DNA from: Peiella sedimenti
Lineage (GTDB): Bacteria > Pseudomonadota > Alphaproteobacteria > Caulobacterales > Caulobacteraceae
Assembly: GCF_030504955.1 (NCBI RefSeq)
Contig: NZ_JAUKTR010000005.1
Span: 62,001 to 126,000 of the forward strand
Direction of reading: 5' to 3'
DNA: 64,000 bases
Shown here: positions 10,462-20,885 of the stretch, piece by piece
Layout of the letters: every line of letters begins with the position of its first letter
Position numbering within the stretch: position 1 is the stretch's first letter
The notes under the pieces: model-generated
Seen by the model: the letters and a program-made list of their open reading frames with translations, nothing else
What the model was told of the DNA's origin: nothing
Databases searched by the model: none
Made by a program: the position numbers and the translations under genes

Positions 10462-10742
10462 TCGCGGTACTGCTGGATGCGGGTCGTGCGCAGGCCCTGC
10501 ATGCCCCAGCGGTCGATGGCCTTTTGCCAAGCCAGGAATTCTTCAGCCGTCAGGCGATAGCGCTCGCAGGCGTCTTCCAGCGTCAGGAGACCCCCGCGCA
10601 CGGCGGCGACCACCTCGGCCTTGCGCCGGATCACCCACCGCTCCGTATTGGGCGGGGGCAGATCATTCAGCGTCAGTGCGTTTCCTGTCGGACCCACGAT
10701 ATACTTCTCGCCTCTGCTGTTTACGCGTTGCTCTTGCAGCAT
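10458..10742 (-). CDS. sciP: DUF1153 helix-turn-helix protein, SciP-like CtrA inhibitor
   Basis: 94 residues, the usual length for the family. It has the DUF1153 pattern RRKAEVVAAVRGGLLTLEDA followed by a helix-turn-helix (CERYRLTAEEFLAWQKAIDRWG). In Caulobacter crescentus SciP binds CtrA and blocks its activation of targets late in the cell cycle, and the gene lies beside flgE as it does here. The position and sequence both support the name. The 150 bp upstream region (10743-10892) would hold its promoter. A clean CtrA box was not found there. Confidence 0.85.
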
Positions 10743-10892
10743 GGGCTTAGGCCTCTCTCACCACCATCTTGGCGCAAGCATAGCCATCCGCCCCTAAAAG
10801 CCGCTTAAATCCCGTGGTGAAGGAAGACTGAATCATGACAGCCCCCAATCATGGTAAATCAGGAATTAAGCGCCCCCGTTAGTATGGTTAAT

Positions 10893-12347
10893 CTATCGTT
10901 TCACCCGGATCAGCTCCTCGAGCATTTCGTCCGCCGTAGTGATGATCTTGGATGAGGCGGAATAGGCGCGCTGGGTCGTGATCAGGCCGGTGAACTCGGC
11001 CGACAGGTCGACCGTCGAGGCCTCCAGCTGGGACGGTGCGATGAAGCCCGAACCGCCTGAACCCGGCGCCTTGAGGTTGTAGGTGCCGGAGCCCTGGCTC
11101 ACCCGGTAGGCGTTTCCCGACACCGAGGTCAGGTTGTCCGGGCTGGGGAAGGTGGCGATGGCGATCTGGCCGATGCGGCGGGTGACGCCGTTGTCGAAGA
11201 TGGCGGCGACGTTGCCCAGTTCGTCGATCTCGATGTTGGTCAGGTTGCCGAAGGCGGTGCCGTTGGTGATCACGGCCTGGACCACCGACTGGCTGTCGTA
11301 CTGGGTCAGCCCCCCGGCCGCTGCGGTCAGGTCGAAGGTGATCTGCTGATCATCCACACCCAGCCCCCCAGCCCAGTTGACCTGGCCCGCGCCCGGCGCC
11401 GCGGCGTCAGAGGCGCCGAAGGTCAGGCTGGCCTGGGAAGGATCAGGGAACAGGGCCACGCCGGGCGCCATGGCCTGCATGGCGGCCACGTCCAGGCGTC
11501 CGTCCTGGGTGAAGGCCACAAGGCCCGAACGGATCTGCCCGGGGGCGAGGCCCGCGCCGGTCACTACGTCCGACGCCGGAATGGCGCGGATCTCCGCGTA
11601 CCACTGGTTCGGCACGTCGCTCTTCAGCAGGGCGATGGACAGGGTGCGCTTGCCGCCCTTGGAATCGGAGACGGGCACCTGCAGCTCGAAGTCGGGCTTG
11701 ACCCCGGCGCCGGTATCGGGGTCCCACGCCGACATGGAGTTGGTCAGCGCGTTGTAGGCGTTGGGACCGGGAGGAACCAACGCCGCGTCGGCCGCCTCGG
11801 GCGAGATGGCCTGGGATGACCGCAGGTTGGCGTTAATCTGGGCCCGGGTCGTCGGCTCGGCCGCGCCTCCCACCGCGCCCACATTGATCGAGCCCAGACG
11901 GCTGAGGTCGGAGGGGTCGGCGCTGACTTCCCCCTCTGCGTCCACCGGCCAGCCCTGCAGATAGAAGCCGGCGCTGTTGCGCAGATAGCCGAGGGTGTCG
12001 ATCTGGAACGAGCCGGCGCGGGTGAACAGCCGCGCATCCGTGGCCTGCAGGTTCTCCGGCCGTTCGGTGACGACGAAGAAGCCCTGCCCGTCGATCCCCA
12101 GGTCCGTGCTGCGGCCGGTGCGCTGCAGCAGGCCCTCGGCGGAGATGAAGTGGCGCGTGTTGGCCTTGACCCCGCCGGCGCTGTACCCGCCGGCCGAGGA
12201 GCCGGTGACGATGGTCTGGAAGTCGGTCTGGCTGCGCTTGTAGCCGACCGTATTCACGTTCGAGATGTTGTCCGAGATGGCCGCGAGGGCCGCGGAGTTG
12301 GCGGTGAGGCCGGAGACGCCGGCCAGCATGGCGCTGTTGATGCTCAT
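10893..12347 (-). CDS. flgE: Flagellar hook protein FlgE
   Basis: 484 residues. The N-terminus (MSINSAMLAGVSGL followed by NISNVNTVGYKRS) is the flagellar rod/hook N-terminal motif, and the C-terminus (SAEFTGLITTQRAYSASSK) is the matching basal-body C-terminal motif. The middle forms the exposed hook domains. FlgE is exported by the flagellar type III system and polymerises into the hook. It is the third gene of a fliK-flgD-flgE operon. Confidence 0.95.
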   Translation of the reverse strand: MSINSAMLAGVSGLTANSAALAAISDNISNVNTVGYKRSQTDFQTIVTGSSAGGYSAGGVKANTRHFISAEGLLQRTGRSTDLGIDGQGFFVVTERPENLQATDARLFTRAGSFQIDTLGYLRNSAGFYLQGWPVDAEGEVSADPSDLSRLGSINVGAVGGAAEPTTRAQINANLRSSQAISPEAADAALVPPGPNAYNALTNSMSAWDPDTGAGVKPDFELQVPVSDSKGGKRTLSIALLKSDVPNQWYAEIRAIPASDVVTGAGLAPGQIRSGLVAFTQDGRLDVAAMQAMAPGVALFPDPSQASLTFGASDAAAPGAGQVNWAGGLGVDDQQITFDLTAAAGGLTQYDSQSVVQAVITNGTAFGNLTNIEIDELGNVAAIFDNGVTRRIGQIAIATFPSPDNLTSVSGNAYRVSQGSGTYNLKAPGSGGSGFIAPSQLEASTVDLSAEFTGLITTQRAYSASSKIITTADEMLEELIRVKR

Positions 12348-12360
12348 GGCGATACGCTCC

Positions 12361-13092
12361 TTACGAGAACAGTTTCATGGGGTTGAGGCGGGCCAGGATG
12401 CTGTCCGCCTCGTCCCCGGTCGGGGCCGGGGCGGCGGCGGGCTGGGCCACGCTGATGATCTGACTGAGCGGTAGGACCGAGCCGCCCACGGTGACGTAGG
12501 GCTGGCCGTCATAAAGCTCGACGGCGGTCACGCGGCCGCGGATCAGCACCTGGGAATCCACGGGCGCGCCGCCCGCGGCCGCCGCGCTGATGCGCAGGGT
12601 GTAGACGCCGCCATCGGCCAGCTGGTCACCGGCGCTGTTGCGCCCGTCCCAGGTGAAGTCGTGGACGCCCTCGCCCAGTTCGGGGGCCGCGCCCCTCCAG
12701 ACGACCTCGCCCTGCCCGTTGAGGATTTCGAGGGTGGCGCCTTCGGCCTGGCGCGCCAGTTCGTAGGACCAGGTCGCCTGGCCGTCCTGGAGGCGCACGG
12801 CGGCGCCGGCGGCGGTGACTTCCTTGCCGATATACTGGACCGCCCCGTTCAGACCGGTGGCGGAGGCGCCGACCAGGCCGGTCAGCAGTTCGTTGGTCAG
12901 GATCTGCTGCTCGACGCCCGCCATCTGCACCAGCTGGGCGGTGAAAGCGTTGGAATCGACCGGCGAGAGCGGATCCTGGTTCTTCAGCTGCGCCGTCAGC
13001 AGCTGCAGGAAGGTCTCGTAGTTCTGGGCCAGGCTGGCCCGTCCGGTGACGGTGGACTGCTGGGCCTGGTTGAGGGAGACGCCGTCGACCAT
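12361..13092 (-). CDS. flgD: Flagellar hook assembly scaffold FlgD
   Basis: 243 residues. The N-terminal part has the FlgD signature (FLQLLTAQLKNQDPLSPVDS and FTAQLVQMAGVEQ). The C-terminal part has the Ig/Tudor-like domains with the WDGRNSAGDQLADGGVYTL segment typical of FlgD. It acts as a cap that lets FlgE polymerise and is then discarded. Its stop lies 13 bp before the flgE start. Confidence 0.95.
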   Translation of the reverse strand: MVDGVSLNQAQQSTVTGRASLAQNYETFLQLLTAQLKNQDPLSPVDSNAFTAQLVQMAGVEQQILTNELLTGLVGASATGLNGAVQYIGKEVTAAGAAVRLQDGQATWSYELARQAEGATLEILNGQGEVVWRGAAPELGEGVHDFTWDGRNSAGDQLADGGVYTLRISAAAAGGAPVDSQVLIRGRVTAVELYDGQPYVTVGGSVLPLSQIISVAQPAAAPAPTGDEADSILARLNPMKLFS

Positions 13093-13094
13093 GG

Positions 13095-14489
13095 TCAGAT
13101 CCTTACGTCCACGCCGGATCGGGCGTTGAATGTCAGCCGCTGCATGGGGGCCTCCGCCGCCTCGGTCAGGCGCTCGCCGGCGTCAAAGGCATGGGCCGCG
13201 CGTCGCCCGCCGCGGCTGTCCTGGTCGCCCCGCTCGGCGAAGCTGAAGGCATCGTCGGCCAGCTGGAACCCGGCCTGCTGCAGGTCGCGGCGCAGCTCAT
13301 CCACCCGTCCGCGCATCTCGGCGGCGGCGGCCGGATTGTCGAAAGCCAGGCGCGCCTGCAGACGCCCCTCGGCGTCGATGTCGAGCTTCACGTCCACCTG
13401 GCCCAGATCGGCCGGGTGGAGCTCCATCTGGAAGCGCGAGACCTGGCCCTCCAGGCGACGCAGAATCTGCGCCGAGACCTGCGCGAGAACATCGGCGGCC
13501 GCCACGGCGTGGGCCGCGTGGACGGTCGGCTGGAAGGCGGCGCCCGTCAGGGACGCGGTCGCAGCGGCGCTCTGCGGCAAGGACGCCATGAGCGCGTCGT
13601 CCGCGGCGGCGCCCGGAACTTCAGCCGTCTGAGACGCCTCGGCGCGGGCGGCGGTCTGTGCCTGAGCCTGGGTCTGAGCGTGGGCGGCGACGGCGGTCTG
13701 GGCGGCCATCGGATGGGCGGCGCCCCCCTGTATCGACGCCGCCGCCGGCGAGGTCGGGGTCAGGGGCGCGGTGGGCGGGCGGGTCTCAGCCGTGTCCGCC
13801 CCCTCGTCCTGCATCTGCAAGGCCATGGCGCTGAGGGCGGCCAGGCCCTCGGTCGCGCCCTGAGTCTGGAACTGAGCCTGGGGCTGAGCTTGGGCCTGCG
13901 CCTGGCCCGCGGGCGCCGCCGCAAGGGGCGGGGAGCCGGGGGTCTGGGGCGTGGAGAGCTGGGCCACGCCGGGGGCCTGCGGCGCCGCATCGGCGATCGT
14001 AGCGACCGGCGCGGCCACGGCTGATGCGGGCGTGGAGGTCTGTGAAGCAGCGGCGGCCGCCGTCGGCGGGGCGGCCTGGGCCGGCGCCGTCTGGGGCGTG
14101 GATCCGACCAGGGCGGCCGTGAGGGGCGTCGTCTCGGCGGACGGGTCCGGACCCGACGCTGGCGCGGCCGGCTCACCGGGAGCGGCGGGAGCGGCGCTCG
14201 TCAAGGGCTGCGGCTGGATCAGCCGCCCAGGACGGGTCGGCGTCGCGAGGGCCGCCGCCTGCACCGGCCCATCATTGGCGGCCTCCGGCGCGGCGGACAT
14301 GGGCCGCGACAGCCGCCCGGCCGGGCGCGCGCCGCCTTGCACGACTGGAGCCGCCGCTTCATCCGGGGCTCCGCCGCCACCCAGGCTGGCCAGCAACTGC
14401 TCAAAGCCGCCCAGACGCGCCGGCGCGCCCTGGCCCTGGGGGGCCGGACGGGGCTCAAGGGCCGCGATGGACAGCTCGGCAGGCGACAT
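13095..14489 (-). CDS. fliK: Flagellar hook-length control protein FliK
   Basis: About 464 residues from the ATG at 14489; a GTG at 14537 would add 16. The first 330 residues are low-complexity Ala/Pro/Gln/Thr sequence, as expected for the molecular-ruler part of FliK. The C-terminal domain (about 340-430) has the conserved MELHPADLGQVDVKLDID core, which switches export from hook to filament substrates. The likely sigma-54 promoter at 14558-14573 would start transcription at about 14547, leaving almost no leader for the GTG, so I prefer the ATG. It is the first gene of the hook operon. Confidence 0.85.
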   Translation of the reverse strand: MSPAELSIAALEPRPAPQGQGAPARLGGFEQLLASLGGGGAPDEAAAPVVQGGARPAGRLSRPMSAAPEAANDGPVQAAALATPTRPGRLIQPQPLTSAAPAAPGEPAAPASGPDPSAETTPLTAALVGSTPQTAPAQAAPPTAAAAASQTSTPASAVAAPVATIADAAPQAPGVAQLSTPQTPGSPPLAAAPAGQAQAQAQPQAQFQTQGATEGLAALSAMALQMQDEGADTAETRPPTAPLTPTSPAAASIQGGAAHPMAAQTAVAAHAQTQAQAQTAARAEASQTAEVPGAAADDALMASLPQSAAATASLTGAAFQPTVHAAHAVAAADVLAQVSAQILRRLEGQVSRFQMELHPADLGQVDVKLDIDAEGRLQARLAFDNPAAAAEMRGRVDELRRDLQQAGFQLADDAFSFAERGDQDSRGGRRAAHAFDAGERLTEAAEAPMQRLTFNARSGVDVRI

Positions 14490-14557
14490 GGTGCGCGCGG
14501 GTTCCACGAAGGGAGAGTGGGGCGGCGCGTTTTGCACCCGGTCGTGGGAAGCGCCGC

Positions 14558-14573
14558 AGCAAGGCCTGGGCCA
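14558..14573 (-). promoter_or_regulatory. Sigma-54-type promoter for the fliK-flgD-flgE operon
   Basis: On the minus strand the sequence reads TGGCCCAGGCCTTGCT. It has the -24 GG and -12 GC elements with exactly ten bases between them, as in the consensus TGGCAC-N5-TTGC. In Caulobacter the hook operon is transcribed by sigma-54 with FlbD, so the position fits. No FlbD site was assigned. Confidence 0.65.
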
Positions 14574-14755
14574 TCGGCTAGTCCATTATTATTGCGGGAC
14601 TTTCTCGCGCCTCATCGCGCTCAAGGTAGGAGCGCCGGTCCGAATCTGCCGCGCGCGGACGACCCTTTTTTGCCGGGCGAAGAACCGCGTCTGAGCCATT
14701 CGGGAGCCGGGGCGTTCCCTCGGACGGTCCCGCAGACGAACCTCAGGAGGGCGCC

Positions 14756-15457
14756 ATGGCCCACGACCGGCTTTCGGCCCTGTTCATCAACTGCACGCTC
14801 AAGCCCAGCCCTCAGACCTCGAATACCGACGGGCTGATGGACGTCGTCCGTGCGGTCATGGAGACGCAGGGCGTGACCGTCGAGACCGTTCGGGCGGTCG
14901 ACCACGACATCGCCCCGGGCGTCCAGACCGACATGCGCGAACACGGCTTCGAGCGCGACGACTGGCCTATGATCCAGCAGAAGGTGCTGGACGCCGACAT
15001 CCTGGTCATCGGCACGCCGATCTGGTGCGGAGAGAAGTCCTCGGTCTGCACGCGGGTGATTGAACGGCTCTACGGCTGGTCCGGCGAGCTGAACGACAAG
15101 GGGCAGTCGATCTTCTACGGCCGCGCGGCGGGGTGCGTGGTCACCGGCAATGAGGACGGCGCCAAGCACTGCGCCATGAACCTGATCTACTCGCTACAGC
15201 ACATCGGCTTCTGCATCCCGCCCCAGTCGGACTGCGCCTGGGTGGGCGAGGCGGGTCCCGGCCCCTCCTACTGCGACGACGGCTCTGGCGGCCCCGAGAA
15301 CGACTTCACCCAGCGCAACGCCGTCTTCATGGCCTGGAACCTGATGCACATGGCCAAGCTGCTGAAGGCGGCGGGCGGCTTTCCCAACGAGGGCAACGAC
15401 CGTCGCGCCTGGAAGGCGGGCGCGCGCTTCGGTCACCCCAATCCCGAATACCGCTGA
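14756..15457 (+). CDS. Flavodoxin-family NAD(P)H-dependent oxidoreductase
   Basis: 233 residues. It begins with the flavodoxin-like strand ALFINCTLKPSP, and a second conserved stretch, ILVIGTPIWCGEKS, forms part of the FMN site. It resembles the NADPH-dependent FMN reductase group that reduces flavins or quinones in the cytoplasm. A good ribosome site (AGGAGG) lies just upstream of the ATG at 14756. The SDR gene follows 57 bp downstream in the same direction, so the two may be co-transcribed. The substrate is unknown. Confidence 0.85.
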   Translation: MAHDRLSALFINCTLKPSPQTSNTDGLMDVVRAVMETQGVTVETVRAVDHDIAPGVQTDMREHGFERDDWPMIQQKVLDADILVIGTPIWCGEKSSVCTRVIERLYGWSGELNDKGQSIFYGRAAGCVVTGNEDGAKHCAMNLIYSLQHIGFCIPPQSDCAWVGEAGPGPSYCDDGSGGPENDFTQRNAVFMAWNLMHMAKLLKAAGGFPNEGNDRRAWKAGARFGHPNPEYR

Positions 15458-15514
15458 CGGAACGGCCCGGCGCCGCCGCGGGTTAGCGAGGCGAACCCTG
15501 AAGGAGCCGCCGCC

Positions 15515-16513
15515 ATGGCCGACCGCCGCCACGCCGACAACGCCACACCCGACGCCGATGAGAAGGCGGTCGTCGAGCGCCAGCGCGACATCCAGCGGCC
15601 CATCGACCGCTCAGACCGGAAACAGGACGAGGACGGCGGTTCCGGCGCCATGCAGGCGGGCGCGCGCAAGTACCCCGAACCGCCCTTTCCCGAGCAGCAT
15701 CAAGCCAAGCCAGGCCTTGAGGCCAGGTTGAAGCCCGAACCCCTCTATGACGCCCCGCACTGGAAGGGGTCGGGCAAGCTGGAGGGCATGGCGGCCCTGA
15801 TCACCGGCGCCGATTCCGGCATCGGGCGGGCCGTAGCGGTGCTGTTCGCGCGCGAGGGCTGCGACGTGGCCATCGCCTATCTGTCCTCGGAGGAGGACGC
15901 CAAGACCACCAAGGCCGCCGTGGAGAAAGAAGGGCGCAAGGCCATCCTGCTCGCCGGCGACATCGCCGATCCGGCCTTCGCCAAGGAAGCGGTCAAGCAG
16001 ACACTGGACGCCTTCGGGCGGCTGGACGTGCTGGTCAACAACGCCGCCTATCAGCAGCACGTGGGCGACCTGATGGAGCTGAGCGAGGATCAGTTCGATC
16101 TGACCATGAAGACCAACCTCTACGGCATGTTCCACATGATCAAGGCGGCTCTGCCGCACATGAAGCCAGGCTCGTCCATCATCAACACCGGCTCGATCAC
16201 CGGCATCGACGGCAATAAGCAGCTCCTGGATTATTCCCTGACCAAGGGCGGCATCCACGCCTTTACGCGCGCCCTGTCAGGCTCGCTGCTGGAGAAGGGA
16301 ATTCGCGTGAACTGCGTGGCGCCGGGGCCGGTCTGGACCCCCCTGAACCCCGCCGATCGCGACCCCGAGGGCGTCTCCGAGTTCGGCTCCAGCGCCAAGA
16401 TGAAACGTCCGGCTCAACCCGAGGAGCTGGCGCCGGCCTATGTCTTCCTGGCCTCGCCCCAGTCGGGCAGCTACATCACCGGCGAGATCCTGCCCGTCAT
16501 CGGTGGGTACTAG
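15515..16513 (+). CDS. SDR-family oxidoreductase (YghA-like)
   Basis: 332 residues. A charged N-terminal extension of about 85 residues precedes a short-chain dehydrogenase domain with the cofactor motif TGADSGIGRA, the NNAAYQ motif, and the catalytic Ser and Tyr-x-x-x-Lys (YSLTKGG). The extension with PEPPFPEQ is typical of the YghA/stress-related SDR group. It would reduce or oxidise a small molecule with NAD(P). It converges on the GGDEF gene with a 4 bp overlap. Confidence 0.88.
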   Translation: MADRRHADNATPDADEKAVVERQRDIQRPIDRSDRKQDEDGGSGAMQAGARKYPEPPFPEQHQAKPGLEARLKPEPLYDAPHWKGSGKLEGMAALITGADSGIGRAVAVLFAREGCDVAIAYLSSEEDAKTTKAAVEKEGRKAILLAGDIADPAFAKEAVKQTLDAFGRLDVLVNNAAYQQHVGDLMELSEDQFDLTMKTNLYGMFHMIKAALPHMKPGSSIINTGSITGIDGNKQLLDYSLTKGGIHAFTRALSGSLLEKGIRVNCVAPGPVWTPLNPADRDPEGVSEFGSSAKMKRPAQPEELAPAYVFLASPQSGSYITGEILPVIGGY

Positions 16514-17070
16514 CGCTCGCGCTTCCTGACCCACATGGCGGCGTCGGCTTCGGCCAACCAGTCCTGGGGGGCCGCCTGGCCAGTGAAGGCGCGCACCCCG
16601 AAGGAGCCGCCCAGCGGGCGCCGCTCGCCCTCCCACTCGAAACCCTCATCGCCGAGAGCGCGGGCCAGGGCTTCGGCCTTGGCCCTGGCGGCCGCCTGAT
16701 CGGCGTTCAGCAGCAGCACAGCGAACTCGTCGCCGCCCAGGCGCGCGACGCTGTCGCTTTCGCGCAGATTGGCCTCGAGCAGACGCGCCACACCGATCAG
16801 GGCCGCGTCCCCGGCCGCGTGGCCCAGGCCGTCGTTGATGGTCTTGAAGCCGTCGAGGTCCAGATAGAGCAGCGCCGCCGGCACGCCATGACGTCGGGCA
16901 TAGGCCATGCCTGCCGACAGGGCCTGGTCAAAGCCGCGCCGGTTCAGCACACCGGTCAGGGCGTCGCGGTCGGCCAGCCGCTCGGCCGCTTCGGCGCGGG
17001 CGCGCCAAGCCTGCAGCTCGGCCGCCAGCCGTTCGATCTCGGCCTTCAGGGTCTCGGCGGAATCGCTCAC
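16510..17070 (-). CDS. GGDEF-domain diguanylate cyclase
   Basis: 186 residues from a GTG at 17070; longer starts would run into the divergent purE gene. A short N-terminal coiled coil (about 5-30) leads to a GGDEF domain with the intact active site ARLGGDEFAVLL. It should make cyclic di-GMP from GTP. I see no sensor domain and no clear RxxD inhibitory site. It is divergent from purE, with about 80 bp between the starts. Confidence 0.85.
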   Translation of the reverse strand: MSDSAETLKAEIERLAAELQAWRARAEAAERLADRDALTGVLNRRGFDQALSAGMAYARRHGVPAALLYLDLDGFKTINDGLGHAAGDAALIGVARLLEANLRESDSVARLGGDEFAVLLLNADQAAARAKAEALARALGDEGFEWEGERRPLGGSFGVRAFTGQAAPQDWLAEADAAMWVRKRER

Positions 17071-17152
17071 GGGACCAGAGTAGACGGCGCGGTTGCGAGC
17101 GCAACGCGGGCGCCTATACTCCGCGCCTTTCCGAAAGGGGCCCCTCCGCGTC

Positions 17153-17644
17153 ATGGCAGACCAAAGCGCCCGGGTGGCGATCATCATGGGCAGCCGCTCG
17201 GACTGGCCGACCATGCAGGCCGCCGCCCATGTGCTGGATGAGCTGGGGGTCGCCTATGAGGCGCGGGTCGTCTCGGCCCACCGCACGCCCCAGCGCATGT
17301 ACGACTTCGCCGCGGGGGCCAGGGACGAGGGCTTCCAGGTCATCATCGCCGGCGCGGGCGGGGCGGCCCACCTGCCGGGCATGACCGCCTCCATGACCGA
17401 CCTGCCGGTGCTGGGCGTGCCGGTGGAGTCCAAGCTGCAGAACGGCCTTGATTCCCTGCTGTCCATCGTCCAGATGCCCGGCGGCGTCCCGGTGGGCACC
17501 CTGGCCGTGGGCAAGGCCGGGGCCAAGAACGCCGGCCTGATGGCCGCGCGCATCCTGGCCCTGGCGGACGCGGACCTGGCCCGCAGGCTGGCTGACTGGC
17601 GCTCGGCCCAGTCCGACGCCATCCCCGAGAGCGTCGAAGACTGA
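17153..17644 (+). CDS. purE: 5-(carboxyamino)imidazole ribonucleotide mutase PurE
   Basis: 163 residues. It shows the class I PurE motifs [10 protein letters not shown] and SAHRTPQRM near the N-terminus and the glycine-rich [12 protein letters not shown] loop. PurE converts N5-CAIR to CAIR in purine synthesis. The purK gene starts 1 bp after its stop, so the two form an operon. Confidence 0.96.
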   Translation: MADQSARVAIIMGSRSDWPTMQAAAHVLDELGVAYEARVVSAHRTPQRMYDFAAGARDEGFQVIIAGAGGAAHLPGMTASMTDLPVLGVPVESKLQNGLDSLLSIVQMPGGVPVGTLAVGKAGAKNAGLMAARILALADADLARRLADWRSAQSDAIPESVED

Positions 17645-17645
17645 C

Positions 17646-18719
<1,074 letters not shown>

Positions 18720-18760
18720 CGGCTCTGGCGCGCGCCCGCCGAGGCGCGCATGGTGCGTCC

Positions 18761-19060
18761 ATGAGCCCCTCGCCGCCCGCCGAGACCTGTCGCATCGACG
18801 TCTGGCTGTGGCGCGCTCGCTTCTTCAAGACCCGCGCCGAGGCGGCTCGCTTCGTGGAGACCGCGCGCCCTCGGCGCCTCCGCCATGGATCCGAAGCCCG
18901 GCTCGACAAGCCCAGCCGCTCGGTTCAGCCCCAGGACCGCCTCGTCTTCGCGCGCGCCGGTCGGCTGATCGACGTGCAGGTGATCGCCTGTGGCGTCCGG
19001 CGGGGCCCGCCCGCCGAGGCGCGGGCGCTGTACCTGTCCACTGAGGAGCCGACGGCATGA
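18761..19060 (+). CDS. S4-domain RNA-binding protein (Hsp15-like)
   Basis: 99 residues. The S4 domain lies at the N-terminus (CRIDVWLWRARFFKTRAEAARFV) and is followed by a basic tail. Proteins of this group bind structured RNA or stalled ribosomes. In alphaproteobacteria the gene is commonly near fdxA and carD, as here. Its stop overlaps the start of the NTF2-like gene (ATGA). Confidence 0.88.
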   Translation: MSPSPPAETCRIDVWLWRARFFKTRAEAARFVETARPRRLRHGSEARLDKPSRSVQPQDRLVFARAGRLIDVQVIACGVRRGPPAEARALYLSTEEPTA

Positions 19061-19473
19061 TCGCCTTGCTCACCGCAGCCTTGGCGCTGGCGACCCCCGC
19101 CGACGAAGCAGCCATCGCCGAGCTTGAGCGCGCTTGGCACGGCGCCGCCGACGCCGCGTGGATGGAGGCCCATCTGGCCGAGGACTTCCTGCGGCCGATG
19201 CCAAGCGGTCAGATCTGGGACCGGGCGCGTCAGATCGAGCACGTCCGCCGTCTGCCGGCGGCGCCGCCGCTGAGGGTGTCCGTCGAACCGCTGCGCATCC
19301 GCATCGCCGGCGAGAGCGCCCAGGCCATAGGCGAAGCCAGCCTGATCGACGCCGAAGGGCGCGTATTGGATCGGAACGCCTTCGTTGATCTCTACATCAA
19401 GGTGGAAGGCCGCTGGCGCCTATTAGCCGCGCACCGCAGCCAGGTCCGCCCGGTTGACAACGGCGCCCCTTGA
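19057..19473 (+). CDS. Exported NTF2/SnoaL-like protein
   Basis: 138 residues. A short hydrophobic N-terminus (MIALLTAALALATP) suggests a signal peptide. The rest has the pattern of a DUF4440/NTF2-like fold: ELERAWHGAADAAWMEAHLAEDF near the start and VDLYIKVEGRWRLLAAHRSQ near the end. Such folds often bind small ligands. No enzyme activity can be assigned. It is coupled to the S4 gene by a 4 bp overlap. Confidence 0.75.
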   Translation: MIALLTAALALATPADEAAIAELERAWHGAADAAWMEAHLAEDFLRPMPSGQIWDRARQIEHVRRLPAAPPLRVSVEPLRIRIAGESAQAIGEASLIDAEGRVLDRNAFVDLYIKVEGRWRLLAAHRSQVRPVDNGAP

Positions 19474-19521
19474 GCCCAAGTCCGCCCCCGGTTTCTCTCC
19501 CCGTCCCCTGATCGTCCCCCG

Positions 19522-19863
19522 ATGACCTACATCGTCACCGACGCCTGCGTGCGCTGCAAGTTCATGGACTGCGTCGAGGTATGTCCGGTGGACTGCTTCT
19601 ACGAGGGCGAGAACTTCCTGGTCATCAACCCGGACGAATGCATCGACTGCGGGGTGTGCGAGCCCGAATGCCCGGTCGACGCCATCAAGCCCGACACCGA
19701 GGACGAGCCCGACGGCAAGTGGCTGCAGATCAACGCCTCCTTCGCCAAGGTCTGGCCCAATATCACCGTGAAGGGCGAGCCGCCCGCGGACGCCGAGCAG
19801 TTCGAGCGCGAGACGGGTAAGTTCGAGAAGTACTTTTCCGAGAAGCCTGGGAAAGGCTCTTAA
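19522..19863 (+). CDS. fdxA: Seven-iron ferredoxin FdxA
   Basis: 113 residues, the usual size for FdxA. The first cluster motif ([18 protein letters not shown]) has the spacing expected for a 3Fe-4S site, and the second ([15 protein letters not shown]) is a full 4Fe-4S motif. It carries electrons in the cytoplasm. The gene converges on the winged-helix gene with overlapping stops. Confidence 0.95.
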   Translation: MTYIVTDACVRCKFMDCVEVCPVDCFYEGENFLVINPDECIDCGVCEPECPVDAIKPDTEDEPDGKWLQINASFAKVWPNITVKGEPPADAEQFERETGKFEKYFSEKPGKGS

Positions 19864-20165
19864 TCTGCCCATCGCCGCCAAGGCGTAAGCGGCTGGTATC
19901 TGCGAACCTCGGTCGGCGCGCCCGGCTCTATCGCGACTAGCTGGCGCCGATGCAGGTGGGCGATGGCGGTCTGCACCGTCCGGCGCGCCAGCCCGGTGCG
20001 GGCGGCCAGATCCGCATAGCTGAGCGCCACGCGCCCGCCGTCTCCCGCGGACCAGATCGCCAGATAGACCACATAGGCGGCCGGCGTTCGATCATGGCCG
20101 ATGAGGTCGGCCATGAGCCCTTCCAGCATAGGGCGATGCAGGGTCACTGTATCCTTCATTGCCAT
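19860..20165 (-). CDS. Winged-helix DNA-binding protein
   Basis: About 101 residues from the ATG at 20165. The centre reads as a helix-turn-helix ([30 protein letters not shown]) of the kind used in replication or MarR-like regulators. No ligand domain is present, so it may act as a small repressor. The target is unknown. It is divergent from the VOC gene, and the 64 bp between them would hold both promoters. Confidence 0.7.
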   Translation of the reverse strand: MAMKDTVTLHRPMLEGLMADLIGHDRTPAAYVVYLAIWSAGDGGRVALSYADLAARTGLARRTVQTAIAHLHRRQLVAIEPGAPTEVRRYQPLTPWRRWAD

Positions 20166-20229
20166 AGCAATAACGCCTCTGGTGGACTCCGGCGAGCCCC
20201 CTTGGCTACCACCGCGCTCGGAGGCCGAA

Positions 20230-20595
20230 ATGATCAACCGTCTCAAGTTCGCATCCATTCCCACGCACGATCAGGACGCCGCCCTCCGCTTCTGGGTCGA
20301 CAAGGTGGGCTTTCGGGTGATCACAGATCAGCCGATGGGGGGCGGCAAGCGCTGGATCGAATTGGGCATCGGCAACGCCGAGACCCGCATCGTGCTGTTC
20401 ACCCCCGAAGGGCATGAGGATCGCGTCGGCTCATTCTTCAACGGCTCTTTCGCCTGCGATGACGTCGAGCACACCTGGCGTAAGCTGTCGGAACGAGGGG
20501 TCGAGTTTGAAGGGCCGCCCCAGAAGCAGCCCTGGGGCACGTTCGCCACGTTCCGCGACCCGGATGGAAATACGTTCGTCCTGTCCAGCCGCTGA
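20230..20595 (+). CDS. VOC/glyoxalase-family protein
   Basis: 121 residues from the ATG at 20230. It has the paired beta-alpha-beta-beta-beta pattern of the vicinal oxygen chelate fold, with DAALRFWVDKVGF near the start and FATFRDPDGNTFVL near the end. These proteins bind a metal and act on small molecules such as antibiotics, aldehydes or aromatic diols. The substrate cannot be inferred. Confidence 0.85.
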   Translation: MINRLKFASIPTHDQDAALRFWVDKVGFRVITDQPMGGGKRWIELGIGNAETRIVLFTPEGHEDRVGSFFNGSFACDDVEHTWRKLSERGVEFEGPPQKQPWGTFATFRDPDGNTFVLSSR

Positions 20596-20885
20596 GCGAG
20601 CCCGTCGTCGCGCTTCGCGATCATTCGCCTGCGGTTGGTTTTTCCGCTTTTCTGTGATACATTCGCAACCTGGATGGGCGGTCGTGAACTTCGCGGGCCG
20701 CCCGATTTCGTGAAAAGAACCGTCCCTCGAAAGGAACGGCTTTCGGCAAGGTTGGGTTGTCTCCTGTTCCCGATGCGGTGATCGGCGTCCGGCGGACCTG
20801 AAAAGGGCCGCCCCGGCGACACGGCTCGCGGTCTTCGGTCCGCGGGGGAAGGCGGCGCTGACCTTGCAGCACAAGAGGATTTGGA
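20596..20885. other. 290 bp non-coding stretch upstream of carD
   Basis: No convincing reading frame was found. It should hold the carD promoter and a leader that ends in GAGGATTTGGAATG, with AGAGG as a likely ribosome site. I saw no clear terminator or riboswitch. Confidence 0.5.

Noticed and set aside
10743-10892. CtrA box (TTAA-N7-TTAA) upstream of sciP
   Set aside because: Only half sites and a wrongly spaced pair (TTAG-N5-TTAA) were found.
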